In this document: in pieces, positions 28,551-37,799 of the stretch
Layout of the letters: the number at the start of each line of letters is the position of its first letter
Position numbering within the stretch: the first letter of the stretch is position 1
NCBI RefSeq assembly: GCF_028736175.1
Contig: NZ_CP117880.1
Span: 1,240,001-1,304,000 of the forward strand
Direction: 5' to 3'
DNA: 64,000 nt
From: Sphingobacterium oryzagri
Lineage (GTDB): Bacteria; Bacteroidota; Bacteroidia; Sphingobacteriales; Sphingobacteriaceae
Notes under the pieces: model-generated
The model's database searches: none
Told to the model about the DNA's origin: nothing
Seen by the model: only the letters and a program-made list of their open reading frames with translations
Program-made: the position numbers and the translations under genes

Positions 28551-28623
28551 ATGATGAATAGCCGTTAAAAAGCATCCGCTGTTTGAGCGTAGCGAGTTTC
28601 GGATGGTTTAGGCTATTCATCAT
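28551..28623. repeat. 73-bp nested palindrome
   Basis: ATGATGAATAGCC (28551-28563) pairs perfectly with GGCTATTCATCAT (28611-28623), and inside it CATCCG pairs with CGGATG. The inner text contains TGAGCGTAGCGAG. It occupies the place of the first part of the 568-bp repeat in copy 3. Confidence 0.8.
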
Positions 28624-28660
28624 ACGAGATAGCACTGAGAATCCCAGCCTTGATTTTTTT

Positions 28661-29062
28661 GCTTCCTTTTTTTATCAAGAAAAAAAGGAAGGCCTTGCCG
28701 CGGCGAGCGGCGGAAAGGTTTGTGGGAGGGAAAAAGATCGTTTCAACTTACTTTGTGTCCCTCGCCGGGACGTGGCAATACTTTTTGTCTGGACACAAAA
28801 AGTATCCAAAAAAGTCCTTGTTTCATCGAGGCGATCTTTCGCACGATCCTTCCCGCACAAACCAATTGACGCGCAGGCTAGAAATTGTTACAAAAAAATC
28901 TTGTCAGCTTTTTTATAACAATTTCTCATGCCTTCCCATCGCACAACCTGCGTCAATTCCTTGTTTTCCATCGCTTGATCAAACGTTGATGACGTTGTTC
29001 GCGACGCGTTTATTGACGCCTTGCGTTCACATTTCGCAAAGCGATAAATTAAAATGTCTCAT
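28661..29062. repeat. hairpin-rich repeat, copy 3
   Basis: Begins with an 11-bp stem CTTCCTTTTTT/AAAAAAGGAAG (28663-28691), which replaces the CTTCCTTGG/CCAAGGAAG stem of copies 4 and 5. It then carries CCGC/GCGG, GTCCC/GGGAC, TACTTTTTGT/ACAAAAAGTA (28779-28804) and the long stem at 28881-28925 (seven A's, six T's). Confidence 0.85.
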
Positions 29063-29630
29063 GTAGTGGTGGGAAAAAAGCTTATGCGATGGCTTTTTGT
29101 GGGAAGGATAAAGCCTGGGAATCATATCGAAATCCCCTGTAAGGGTTTCGATGTTATTCCAGCTTTGTGAGCCTATTGCTTTTTGTGTGATGGCTTCGTG
29201 CGACAAACCACCTTCAGGAGACAAGAGAACCTTGCTTCCTTGGGTTCTTCCAAGGAAGGCCATGCCGCGGCGAGCGGCGGAAAGGTTTGTGGGAGGGAAA
29301 AAGATCGTTTCAACTTACTTTGTGTCCCTCGCCGGGACGTGGCAATACTTTTTGTCTGGACACAAAAAGTATCCAAAAAAGTCCTTGTTTCATCGAGGCG
29401 ATCTTTCGCACGATCCTTCCCGCACAAACCAATTGCCGCGCAGGCTAGAAATTGTTATAAAAAAAATCTTGTCAGCTTTTTTTATAACAATTTCTCATGC
29501 CTTCCCATCGCACAACCTGCGTCAATTCCTTGTTTTCCATCGCTTGATGAAACGTTGATGACGTTGGTCGCGAAGCGTTTATTGACGTTTGCGTTCACAT
29601 TTCGCAAAGCGATAAATTAAAATGTCTCCT
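29063..29630. repeat. 568-bp tandem repeat unit, copy 4
   Basis: Starts GTAGTGGTGGGAAAAAAG and recurs exactly 568 bp later. It contains an imperfect stem ATCGAAATCCC/GGGTTTCGAT; CTTCCTTGG/CCAAGGAAG (29235-29258); CCGC/GCGG; GTCCC/GGGAC; TACTTTTTGT/ACAAAAAGTA (29346-29371); and the long stem (29448-29494) with eight A's and seven T's. Confidence 0.9.
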
Positions 29631-30221
29631 GTAGTGGTGGGAAAAAAACGATATGCGATGGCTTTTTGTGGGAAGGATAAAGCCTAGGAATCATATTGAA
29701 ATCCCCTGTAAGGATTTCGATGTTATTCCAGCTTTGTGAGCATATTGCTTTTTGTGTGAGGGCTTGTGCGACAAACCACCTTCAGGAGACAAGAGAACCT
29801 TGCTTCCTTGGGTTCTTCCAAGGAAGGCCTTGCCGCGGCGAGCGGCGGAAAGGTTTGTGGGAGGGAAAAAGATTGCTTCAACTTACTTTTTTGTCCCTCG
29901 CCGGGACGTGGCAATACTTTTTGTCTGGACACAAAAAGTATCCAAAAAAGTCCTTGTTTCATCGAGGCGATCTTTTGCACGATCCTTCCCACACAAGCCA
30001 ATTGCCGCGCAGGCTAGAATGACAGGTCAAATTTTTTTTGAATAATTTGACCTATAATTCTCATGCCTTCCCATCGCAAATCCTGCGTCAATTCCTTGTT
30101 TTCCATCGCTTGATGAAACGTTGATGACGTTGTTCGCGACGCGTTTATTGACGCCTTGCGTTCACATTTCGCAAAGCGATAAATTAAAATGTCTCCTGTA
30201 GTGGTGGGAAAAAAGCTTATG
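29631..30221. repeat. 568-bp tandem repeat unit, copy 5, plus start of a sixth
   Basis: Nearly identical to copy 4, but the long stem is replaced at the same position (30017-30060) by AGGTCAAATT/AATTTGACCT, closed outside by GAAT/ATTC. The flanks CGCAGGCTA and TCATGCCTTCCCATCGC are unchanged. The stem upstream reads GAAATCC/GGATTTC, whereas copy 4 has GAAATCCC/GGGTTTC. A sixth copy begins at 30199 and is lost after 23 bp. Confidence 0.9.
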
Positions 30222-30466
30222 ATCTTACGGCTGTCTTTACGGGTAGCAACTACGGTAATTGGCGTGGAAAATTGCCGTTTGAAATGTTACTTCAGTATAT
30301 CATACCCGCTATCGAAAACAAAAAACAACAAGCGGTTTTTCACGCAAACGACCGTTTATCAGCTCTCCACAATCAAAATCCTTCCTTTTAAAAATACAAT
30401 ACTTCTTAAAAAGAATGGTAAATTTACACGAAGTCTATAGCAAGGCCGTTATCCAATTTATCAAAA
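30222..30466. other. gap before the oxidoreductase gene
   Basis: No coherent gene; the sequence leaves the repeat field and becomes AT-rich. Confidence 0.35.
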
Positions 30467-31555
30467 ATGAAATCAACCTTTTTAAGTTTCGTATTAGTAC
30501 TGATCGGTCATCTTGCACTTGCTGAAGCGCCTTTGAAACTTGCGATCGCCGGTCTGAGCCATGGTCACGTTGACTGGATCTTCAACAGAGCCGATAAGCA
30601 AGATGTAGTTGTGGTCGGTATTTATGAAACCAATCCTGTATTGATTGATCGTTACGCTAAACAATACCATATTGACAAAAGCCTTTTCTTTACCAACCTG
30701 CAAACCATGTTGGATGAAGTGAAACCCGAAGCCGTCTCTGCCTTTGGCGCGATCAACGAACATATCACGGTGGTGCGCGCCTGCGCGCCGCGAAAGATTC
30801 ATGTCATGGTCGAAAAGCCATTGGCAACTACACGGAAAGATGCGAAGGAGATGCAGCAATTGGCGCAGCAGCATCAGATACACGTGCTCACTAATTTTGA
30901 AACATCTTGGTACGAAAGCAACCAGCAAGTAAAAGCCTTGCTTGATAAGGGCGCGCTTGGCCAGATTCGCAAAGTGCTGGTGAATGATGGGCATCAAGGA
31001 CCAAAGGAAATCGGCGTAAGCCCAGAGTTTTTTGCGATCTTGACCGACCCAGAAAAGAATGGTGCCGGCGCGTTGGTAGATTTTGGTTGTTATGGCGCTA
31101 ACCTAATGACTTGGCTCATGCGCGGTGAGCGACCAATTTCTGTAAGTGCCGTTACCCAGCAACATAAACCGGATATTTACCAACAGGTCGATGATGAAGC
31201 GACGATTGTGTTACAGTACGCGCACGCGCAGTGTGTGATTCAAGGATCGTGGAACTGGCCTTTTTCTCGAAAGGATATGGAAGTCTATGGGAGTACAGGC
31301 TACGCGCTGGCGCCAGATGCCACGACTTTGCGCTACCGATTGGAAAATCAACCGAAAGAACAGCTACAGCGACTAACGGCGAGAGCAGCACCTTATGACG
31401 ATCCTTTCTCTCTGTTGGCGGCTGTGGTAAAAGGCAAACTACAGCTCGATGAATTTGATCAATATGGCTTGCCCGTTAATATCCTAACCGTAGAGATTTT
31501 AGAAGCGGCAAAGATCGCTGCACAAAAAAAGCAAACTATTTTTTTGGATAACTAG
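30467..31555 (+). CDS. exported Gfo/Idh/MocA oxidoreductase
   Basis: A 362-aa protein with a signal peptide (LVLIGHLALAEA), so it is likely periplasmic, unusual for an NAD(P) enzyme. The Rossmann domain starts LKLAIAGLSHGHVDW, with a modified glycine pattern. The cofactor-side lysine motif is VMVEKPLATT, and the C-terminal GFO_IDH_MocA domain includes GALVDFGCYGANLMTWL. Related exported members in Bacteroidota act on sugars with tightly bound cofactor. The next gene is a GH127 glycosidase, so a role in glycan breakdown is plausible. Confidence 0.85.
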   Translation: MKSTFLSFVLVLIGHLALAEAPLKLAIAGLSHGHVDWIFNRADKQDVVVVGIYETNPVLIDRYAKQYHIDKSLFFTNLQTMLDEVKPEAVSAFGAINEHITVVRACAPRKIHVMVEKPLATTRKDAKEMQQLAQQHQIHVLTNFETSWYESNQQVKALLDKGALGQIRKVLVNDGHQGPKEIGVSPEFFAILTDPEKNGAGALVDFGCYGANLMTWLMRGERPISVSAVTQQHKPDIYQQVDDEATIVLQYAHAQCVIQGSWNWPFSRKDMEVYGSTGYALAPDATTLRYRLENQPKEQLQRLTARAAPYDDPFSLLAAVVKGKLQLDEFDQYGLPVNILTVEILEAAKIAAQKKQTIFLDN

Positions 31556-31915
31556 ATCGTCAAATTTTTAAGCACGTTAAAGCGAGGCTAAAATTAGGAC
31601 ACCGTTCTGCTGCAACGCATCATTATCTTACAACCCATGTGATTTTTTTATAGAATATTATAAATCGTAGCTCGATCCTATTCCCAGATTATTATTTATT
31701 CCAGCAGCGACCTGTTAATATCAGGTGATTATTAGCTAAAATAGACGAATAGCTACCACGAGAATCTTCCTACTTTTAGCATAAACGATTACACACGATT
31801 GTGTCGGCTGGGATAGTTTGATTTACAGTGTTTTACTGCAGGTAAAAATAATACACAAGCAGTATGTAACTCAGAACAGTCGTCCAGATCACATCGTGTT
31901 GAAAATAATTTAAAT
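31556..31915. other. promoter region of the GH127 gene
   Basis: No gene seen. Two nested inverted repeats lie within 110 bp of the GH127 start: ACAC-GATT-GTGT near 31790, and TTTAC with CAGT-GTTTT-ACTG inside and GTAAA outside near 31820-31845. These could be operator sites. Confidence 0.35.
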
Positions 31916-34900
31916 ATGAAAATGTATAACCTATTCTTGCGCGTTATCTTGCTTGCTTTGCTGTTGAGCAAAGCTGCGGATACGGTGCAAGCACAAAGCG
32001 GTGACCAAATACTGGATGGTATTGGCGAAACCAGTATGATCGCACGGTACGTCTTTGATGGCGATGTACGAGATTGGTCACGAAACAATTTACACAGTAC
32101 ATTTCACGGAGGCGAGGCGAAGTTTGTGCAACATGAGCAGTTTGGCAAAGTGCTCAGCCTGGCTGGCGGTGCGACGGATTACCTCAGTCTGCCCGCAGAA
32201 GCGCTGAACGATCTGGAATCAATAAGTATATCCGGTTGGCTCTATTTAAAGTCAGATCAGGCTGGTCAATACTTCTTCGATTTTGGACAAAGCGCCAGCA
32301 AGCATTTTTTTGCAGCGCCACTGGGAACAGGTGCGAAGGCTGGTTTTCAAGCATCGATAACAGCTAATGAATCGCATAGAGCTGCTGCCTCGGCAAATAT
32401 TATTGCCAACAAGTGGGTGCACCTCGCTATTGTCGTCGATATACCTTCAAAAACATTAATCACGTATGTAGATAGCAAGCCGGTTGGTGAAACAAAAGCA
32501 ATACCAGCTGAGCTGACAGAGGTCTTTGGTAAGCAAGCCGATACGAAACGCCAGCTCTTTATCGGGAAATCACTACTGCCCGACGGTCTAACACTAAAAG
32601 GGATGTTGCACGACTTTCGTATTTACCGCGTGCCATTGAGCAGAAAACAAATCACCGGCATTTACTACAACGCGTTGAAGGATTTGCACGAAGATGTGTC
32701 TAATATGGGAAAAACCGAAGATGATTTGCCTAGCTTTTCGCTGACCAAGGCGCAGCTATACAACGCTTATCTCAGCAGTGTTTCTAATGTAAGTGTGGAA
32801 ACGCAAATTGGTGATCTTCCGCGGTTGCCAAGTTATGTAAGTGGTACATATAAAGATAATATGGCAGGACCAAAAGTGCGGGTGCTGTGGCCTTCACCGA
32901 CCGATAACCATGCCGTGCAGGAAGCCGGTACGTATACCGTTACTGGTCGCGTTCCGGGAACCGACTTTCAGCCGAAAGCCGTGATTACGGTGAAAGGAAA
33001 AGGAAAGACAGCTACGCCTAATGCTAAACTGGCGACGTTTAGCTTAGATCAGGTCGCGCTAAACAGTGATGCCGAGCATCACGATACGAAGTTTATTGAA
33101 AACCGCGATAAATTTATCCGCACGTTAGCGACAACAGACCCGAATGCGTTTCTCTATATGTTTCGCCACGCATTTGGACAGCCACAACCGCAAGGAGCGA
33201 AGCCGCTTGGCGTGTGGGATAGCCAAGATACCAAATTGCGCGGCCATGCAACAGGGCATTATCTCACGGCAATCGCGCAAGCTTACGCCGGCACAGGTTA
33301 TGATAAAGCACTACAAGCAAATTTTGCCGATAAAATGACGTATATGGTTAACAGTTTGTATGAACTGGCACAATTATCGGGCAAGGCAAAAGAAAGTGGC
33401 AGCGCCTTTGTATCCGATCCAACGGCTGTACCAAAAGGATCTGGAAAAGCAGACTACGACTCGGATCTGAGCACAGCGGGAATACGTACCGATTATTGGA
33501 ACTGGGGCACTGGCTTTATCAGCGCTTATCCGCCAGATCAATTTATCATGTTAGAACATGGCGCCAAATACGGCGGACAGAAAAATCAAGTGTGGGCACC
33601 ATATTATACCTTACACAAGATTTTAGCCGGCTTAATGGATGTTTACGAGGTAAGTGGCAATGAGAAAGCGCTTGCTGTGGCAGCCGGTATGGGGAATTGG
33701 GTGTATGCGCGACTCAGTAAGTTGCCTACCGAGACACTTATCAAGATGTGGAACACGTACATCGCGGGCGAATTTGGCGGCATGAATGAATCGATGGCGC
33801 GTTTGTATGCGATCACAAAAGAGCCCAATTACTTAAAGACTGCGCAATTGTTTGATAACATTGCGATGTTTTATGGTGACGCGGAGCATGCGCATGGTTT
33901 GGCAAAAAATGTCGATACGTTCCGTGGATTGCATGCTAATCAGCACATCCCACAAATTGTAGGCAGTATGGAGCTGTATCGTGTATCCGATAATCCGGAT
34001 TATTATAAAATAGCTGACAATTTTTGGTATAAAGCGGTGAACGACTATATGTACAGCATCGGTGGTGTTGCTGGTGCACGCAATCCGGCCAATGCCGAAT
34101 GTTTTATCAGCCAACCGGCTTCTTTGTACGAAAATGGCTTTTCAGCTGGCGGACAAAATGAAACTTGTGCCACCTATAACATGTTAAAATTAACCAGCAA
34201 CTTGTTTCAGTTCGATCAGCGCACAGAATTGATGGATTATTACGAGCGCGGACTTTATAACCATATTTTAGCTTCCGTGGCAGAAGATAGCCCGGCAAAT
34301 ACCTACCATGTGCCGTTAAGACCGGGATCGATAAAACAATTTGGCAATCCACATATGAATGGTTTTACTTGTTGCAACGGTACCGCCATAGAAAGTAGCA
34401 CCAAACTGCAAAACAGCATTTACTTTAAAAGTAAAGATGATAAGGCTTTGTATGTTAACCTGTATATTCCATCCACATTGGAATGGACCGAACGCAATGT
34501 GGTGGTCGAACAAACGACAAGCTTTCCTAAAGAGGATCAAACACGCCTAACGATCAAAGGTCAAGGCAAATTTGATGTGCATGTACGTGTACCAGGCTGG
34601 GCGACCAAAGGTTTCTTCGTCACGATCAACGGTAAACTACAAAAAGTTGATGCCAAAGCGGGAAGCTATTTGAAGCTTAGCCGCAATTGGAAAAATGGCG
34701 ACGTAATCGAATTGAAAATGCCGTTCCAGTTTCATTTAGATCCCGTAATGGATCAGCCGAATATTGCGAGCTTATTTTATGGACCGATTTTATTGGCCGC
34801 GCAAGAGCCAGAAGCCAGAAAAGATTGGCGTAAAGTAACGTTCGATGCGAACGATATCGGTAAGACGATCAGCGGCGATCCGAATCAATTGGAATTTACG

Positions 34901-34978
34901 ATTGATGGCGTGTTATACAAGCCGTTTTACGATACCTACGGTCGCCATTCCGTATATCTGGATGTGACATTGAACTAA
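31916..34978 (+). CDS. GH127 beta-L-arabinofuranosidase-like protein
   Basis: A 1020-aa exported protein (signal LLALLLSKAADTVQAQ). It has a LamG/concanavalin-like domain (about 35-245), an Ig-like linker (about 290-360) and a GH127 (DUF1680) catalytic region from about 370. The zinc and nucleophile residues are present: Glu749 and Cys751 (NETCATYN), Cys819 and Cys820 (FTCCNGT). By family knowledge, the first cysteine of the CC pair is the nucleophile. The acid/base residue is probably Glu728 (NAECF). The C-terminus is beta-rich. It is likely to act on arabinofuranosyl residues of plant glycans. Confidence 0.9.
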   Translation: MKMYNLFLRVILLALLLSKAADTVQAQSGDQILDGIGETSMIARYVFDGDVRDWSRNNLHSTFHGGEAKFVQHEQFGKVLSLAGGATDYLSLPAEALNDLESISISGWLYLKSDQAGQYFFDFGQSASKHFFAAPLGTGAKAGFQASITANESHRAAASANIIANKWVHLAIVVDIPSKTLITYVDSKPVGETKAIPAELTEVFGKQADTKRQLFIGKSLLPDGLTLKGMLHDFRIYRVPLSRKQITGIYYNALKDLHEDVSNMGKTEDDLPSFSLTKAQLYNAYLSSVSNVSVETQIGDLPRLPSYVSGTYKDNMAGPKVRVLWPSPTDNHAVQEAGTYTVTGRVPGTDFQPKAVITVKGKGKTATPNAKLATFSLDQVALNSDAEHHDTKFIENRDKFIRTLATTDPNAFLYMFRHAFGQPQPQGAKPLGVWDSQDTKLRGHATGHYLTAIAQAYAGTGYDKALQANFADKMTYMVNSLYELAQLSGKAKESGSAFVSDPTAVPKGSGKADYDSDLSTAGIRTDYWNWGTGFISAYPPDQFIMLEHGAKYGGQKNQVWAPYYTLHKILAGLMDVYEVSGNEKALAVAAGMGNWVYARLSKLPTETLIKMWNTYIAGEFGGMNESMARLYAITKEPNYLKTAQLFDNIAMFYGDAEHAHGLAKNVDTFRGLHANQHIPQIVGSMELYRVSDNPDYYKIADNFWYKAVNDYMYSIGGVAGARNPANAECFISQPASLYENGFSAGGQNETCATYNMLKLTSNLFQFDQRTELMDYYERGLYNHILASVAEDSPANTYHVPLRPGSIKQFGNPHMNGFTCCNGTAIESSTKLQNSIYFKSKDDKALYVNLYIPSTLEWTERNVVVEQTTSFPKEDQTRLTIKGQGKFDVHVRVPGWATKGFFVTINGKLQKVDAKAGSYLKLSRNWKNGDVIELKMPFQFHLDPVMDQPNIASLFYGPILLAAQEPEARKDWRKVTFDANDIGKTISGDPNQLEFTIDGVLYKPFYDTYGRHSVYLDVTLN

Positions 34979-35144
34979 TATCTTTTATTGATTAATTTAT
35001 TGTTGAAGCTCGGCTATTGTCGAGCTTCTCGTATTGATAGCTTCTCGTTAACAATCTTAGTCCGAAATCAGTATCTTAGTAATCTGCGTCTGCATAAGCG
35101 AGATTTGCCTTTGCGACGAACATGTCTCCGTTGATAAGAAACAG

Positions 35145-36631
35145 ATGAATAAGATTTTAACCGTGATCCTCGTTTTATTCCAAACGCTTTGTTCTGCGCA
35201 AGATCAGCCCCTTTTACGCGCGTTTGCCGCCGATTCGCTTCGAGCAGATTTTGATCTGATGGTAGGTGCGCTAAAAGAAGCGCATGCGGGACTGTATTGG
35301 TATAACACATCATCGGGTTATGATAGTATAGCCCAAGCAGAACGAGAAAAGCTTGTAGATGGTATGGATGCGTATGCTTTTTTTCGCGCAGCATCTAAAA
35401 TGGTAACTGCTACCAGAGAAGGACATTGCCGAGTGGGATCTTCCAGGGCGGTGGGCGAGTATTTCAATACAAAAGCCCAGTTGCCACCTTTGCTTGTTAA
35501 AATGCTGCATGGCAACGTATACCTCCTTAATGATGTTCACAATCAAAATACCAGCGGGAAAATATTACGGAAAATAAATGATCAACCCATAGCTGAAATT
35601 ATAGACCAGATCTTTCTATACAGCCCAAAGTTTGCAGATGGTTACATCACGACAGGTAAGATCAGGTACAGTGTAGATTACGCTGCGCTAGCGTATAATT
35701 ATACCGATTTTTTCGAAAATACAGCGATCTACGCATTAGAGTTATTAGATACAGCCACTAACATTGCCGCCACGATTCACGTGCCAAGCGTTACGGCCAG
35801 CCAATTCAGAAAAATGGAAAGGCAGTTGGCGTTTCATAATTTTCAACGTCCCATCGAGTTGAAGATCAATGAAACGAAAGATGTGGCTCAGTTATCGTTG
35901 CATTCGTTTAAACATACAAATTTTGATAAAAATGGCATGGAAGATCGGGCCTTCGCTATTTTTAAAGCGCAAATTGATAGTGTTTTTTCGATGATAAAAA
36001 CATCGAATGTGAAAAATCTTATTATCGACTTGCGAAACAATGGTGGGGGAACAGAGGGGTATGAAGATTATGTGTTTTCATACTTGACGGATAAGCCCTA
36101 TAAAAAATACAGATATGTGCAGGCCAATGCGACGACCTTTTCATTTTTGGATCATACCCAGCATAATACCGCTGCAAAAAAGCGGGAATTTGAAAAAGAT
36201 ATGGCCAATGAATTTGACGCAGACGGCAAGGGGAATTATTATCGTCGAGCGGACTTTACGGCAGTGGACGCGGCTAAAGAAAGTCCGTTTAAGGGTAATT
36301 TGTATGTTTGGTTTCGGGTAGGACCTATTCTGGAGGTGCTGAATTTGCAAGTTTGTTGAAGGCCTACACAGCAGCTATATTTGTGGGAGAGGAAACTGGA
36401 GGAGGATTTTATGGTCAAACCAGTGGGTTCCAGTTAGCATTGACGTTACCACACACAAAGACCAAAATCTATATTCCCTTACTAAAGTTTGTTACGGCTT
36501 TTTCCAGTAAGGATATACCTGAAGGTAGGGGAGTTATTCCTGATCACCAAATTCAACCGACCTACGAAGAATTTACCAATGGTGTCGATGCTGAATTAAA
36601 CTACTCCCTGAAGCTGATTGAAAAGCTATAG
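35145..36631 (+). pseudogene. S41-family peptidase with frameshift
   Basis: A C-terminal-processing-type S41 peptidase of about 495 aa, with a signal peptide (ILVLFQTLCSAQ), split in two frames (35145-36359 and 36308-36631). The core motif NLIIDLRNNGGGTEGYEDY is in the first. After GNLYV the frame reads WFRVGPILE, while the second frame carries VSGRTYSGGAEFASLLKAYT, with the catalytic serine. Adding one base near 36308-36312 joins them. No other damage is visible, so a sequencing or assembly error is possible. Confidence 0.85.
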
Positions 36632-36755
36632 TATAGTCAGCCCTCGTCAGACGATCTTATTGATAGTGAAATTATTAATAAAACAATAAGAGTTTATTAA
36701 CTTTATAGAAATGTAAGAATGCGACTTTCGGGTATTAAAAACCACGTATTGACGT

Positions 36756-37415
36756 ATGACTGAAAAGAACGAACCGTTAAAAAGGGGAAATCCCTTTGCT
36801 AGCTGCCTGTTTTTATGGATAATTTTACTTTCTGTGGCGAGTTTTTGCTTTCCAAAATTAGATTCATTTGCATTTATTAACGGTCATCATCACCCCATTG
36901 CCGATATTTTCTTCGCGACTATCACCTTTGCAGGAGATGGGTATGTCATCGTCGGATTGGGGCTTACGCTTTACTTTATGAGGCATAGAACCTTAGGTAT
37001 CGCACTTGTTGCAAGCTACATCAGTTCCGGGTTACTTTGCTCGCTATTGAAACGCACTTTTCACGCTCCACGCCCTGTTGCCTTCTTCGCTGACAATCCG
37101 GATTTTAATGCGGTATCCTGGATGCCCATGGCTTATCATAACTCTTTCCCATCGGGTCATACAACATCAGTGTTTGCGATGGTCATGACGATAGCATTGT
37201 TTTCTAAAAACCGTACCATGGCACATATAGCACTTTTAGTAGGTTGCCTCACGGCTTACTCGCGGGTATATTTGGGTCAACATTTTGTAGAAGACCTTTG
37301 GCTCGGCACCTTCTTGGGCTGTAGCGTCTCGTTACTGTGTTACCGTATTTACGTAGCCTGGCCTCAACGATCGGCAAACCGCATACGCGTAAGAATTCCT
37401 TCGCTAAACGTGTAG
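36756..37415 (+). CDS. PAP2-family membrane phosphatase
   Basis: A 219-aa membrane protein with all three lipid-phosphatase signatures: Lys99-x6-Arg-Pro (KRTFHAPRP), FPSGHT (Ser133, His135) and SRVYLGQHFVED (Arg170, His176). Members dephosphorylate lipid carriers such as undecaprenyl pyrophosphate or lipid A. It is followed by GtrA and a GT39-like glycosyltransferase, overlapping or closely spaced, suggesting a unit that decorates lipid A or another surface lipid with sugar. Confidence 0.88.
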   Translation: MTEKNEPLKRGNPFASCLFLWIILLSVASFCFPKLDSFAFINGHHHPIADIFFATITFAGDGYVIVGLGLTLYFMRHRTLGIALVASYISSGLLCSLLKRTFHAPRPVAFFADNPDFNAVSWMPMAYHNSFPSGHTTSVFAMVMTIALFSKNRTMAHIALLVGCLTAYSRVYLGQHFVEDLWLGTFLGCSVSLLCYRIYVAWPQRSANRIRVRIPSLNV

Positions 37416-37420
37416 GCATA

Positions 37421-37798
37421 ATGGTAACATGGTTTATTAAATTATTGAAGTTTGGCCTCGTCGGAGGTTTGGGGATCGTAACCGATTTTATAATCACCTG
37501 GCTCTGTAAAGAACGCTTTCGTTGGAACAAGTATATAGCCAACGCTTGTGGTTTCTGCACTGCTGTGCTGCAAAACTATGCCTTAAATCGCTACTGGACA
37601 TTTCAGAGTCGTGATGAGCAGGTTTTGATGCAGTTTTCAAAATTTCTATTGGTCAGTTTGCTGGGCTTAGCCTTGAATACGGCGATACTTATGCTGTTGC
37701 ATGAGCGTCTCCGATTACCTTTTTACTGGAGTAAGATTCTGGCAATCGCGCTGGTTTTTTTCTGGAATTTTTCAGCAAACTATTACTTTACTTTTTGA
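37421..37798 (+). CDS. GtrA-family membrane protein
   Basis: A 125-aa GtrA-like protein with four membrane helices (LLKFGLVGGLGIVTDFIIT, a segment around ACGFCTAVLQNYALNRYWTF, SKFLLVSLLGLALNTAILML and ILAIALVFFWNFSANYYFTF). GtrA proteins are thought to flip undecaprenyl-linked glucose. An ATG at 37421, six bases after the PAP2 stop, is the best start; an upstream frame start at 37337 lies inside PAP2. Its stop is one base before the next gene's ATG. Confidence 0.88.
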   Translation: MVTWFIKLLKFGLVGGLGIVTDFIITWLCKERFRWNKYIANACGFCTAVLQNYALNRYWTFQSRDEQVLMQFSKFLLVSLLGLALNTAILMLLHERLRLPFYWSKILAIALVFFWNFSANYYFTF

Positions 37799-37799
37799 T

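Noticed and set aside
28583..29620. Several ORFs of 80-145 codons in the repeat field
   Set aside because: They repeat with the DNA units in many frames, contain hairpin sequence and resemble no protein.
36308..36631. Separate short peptidase gene
   Set aside because: It continues the S41 peptidase at the exact expected residue; a frameshift explains it.
37701..37799. N-terminal extension of the glycosyltransferase
   Set aside because: It overlaps the GtrA coding region; ATG at 37800 follows the GtrA stop naturally.
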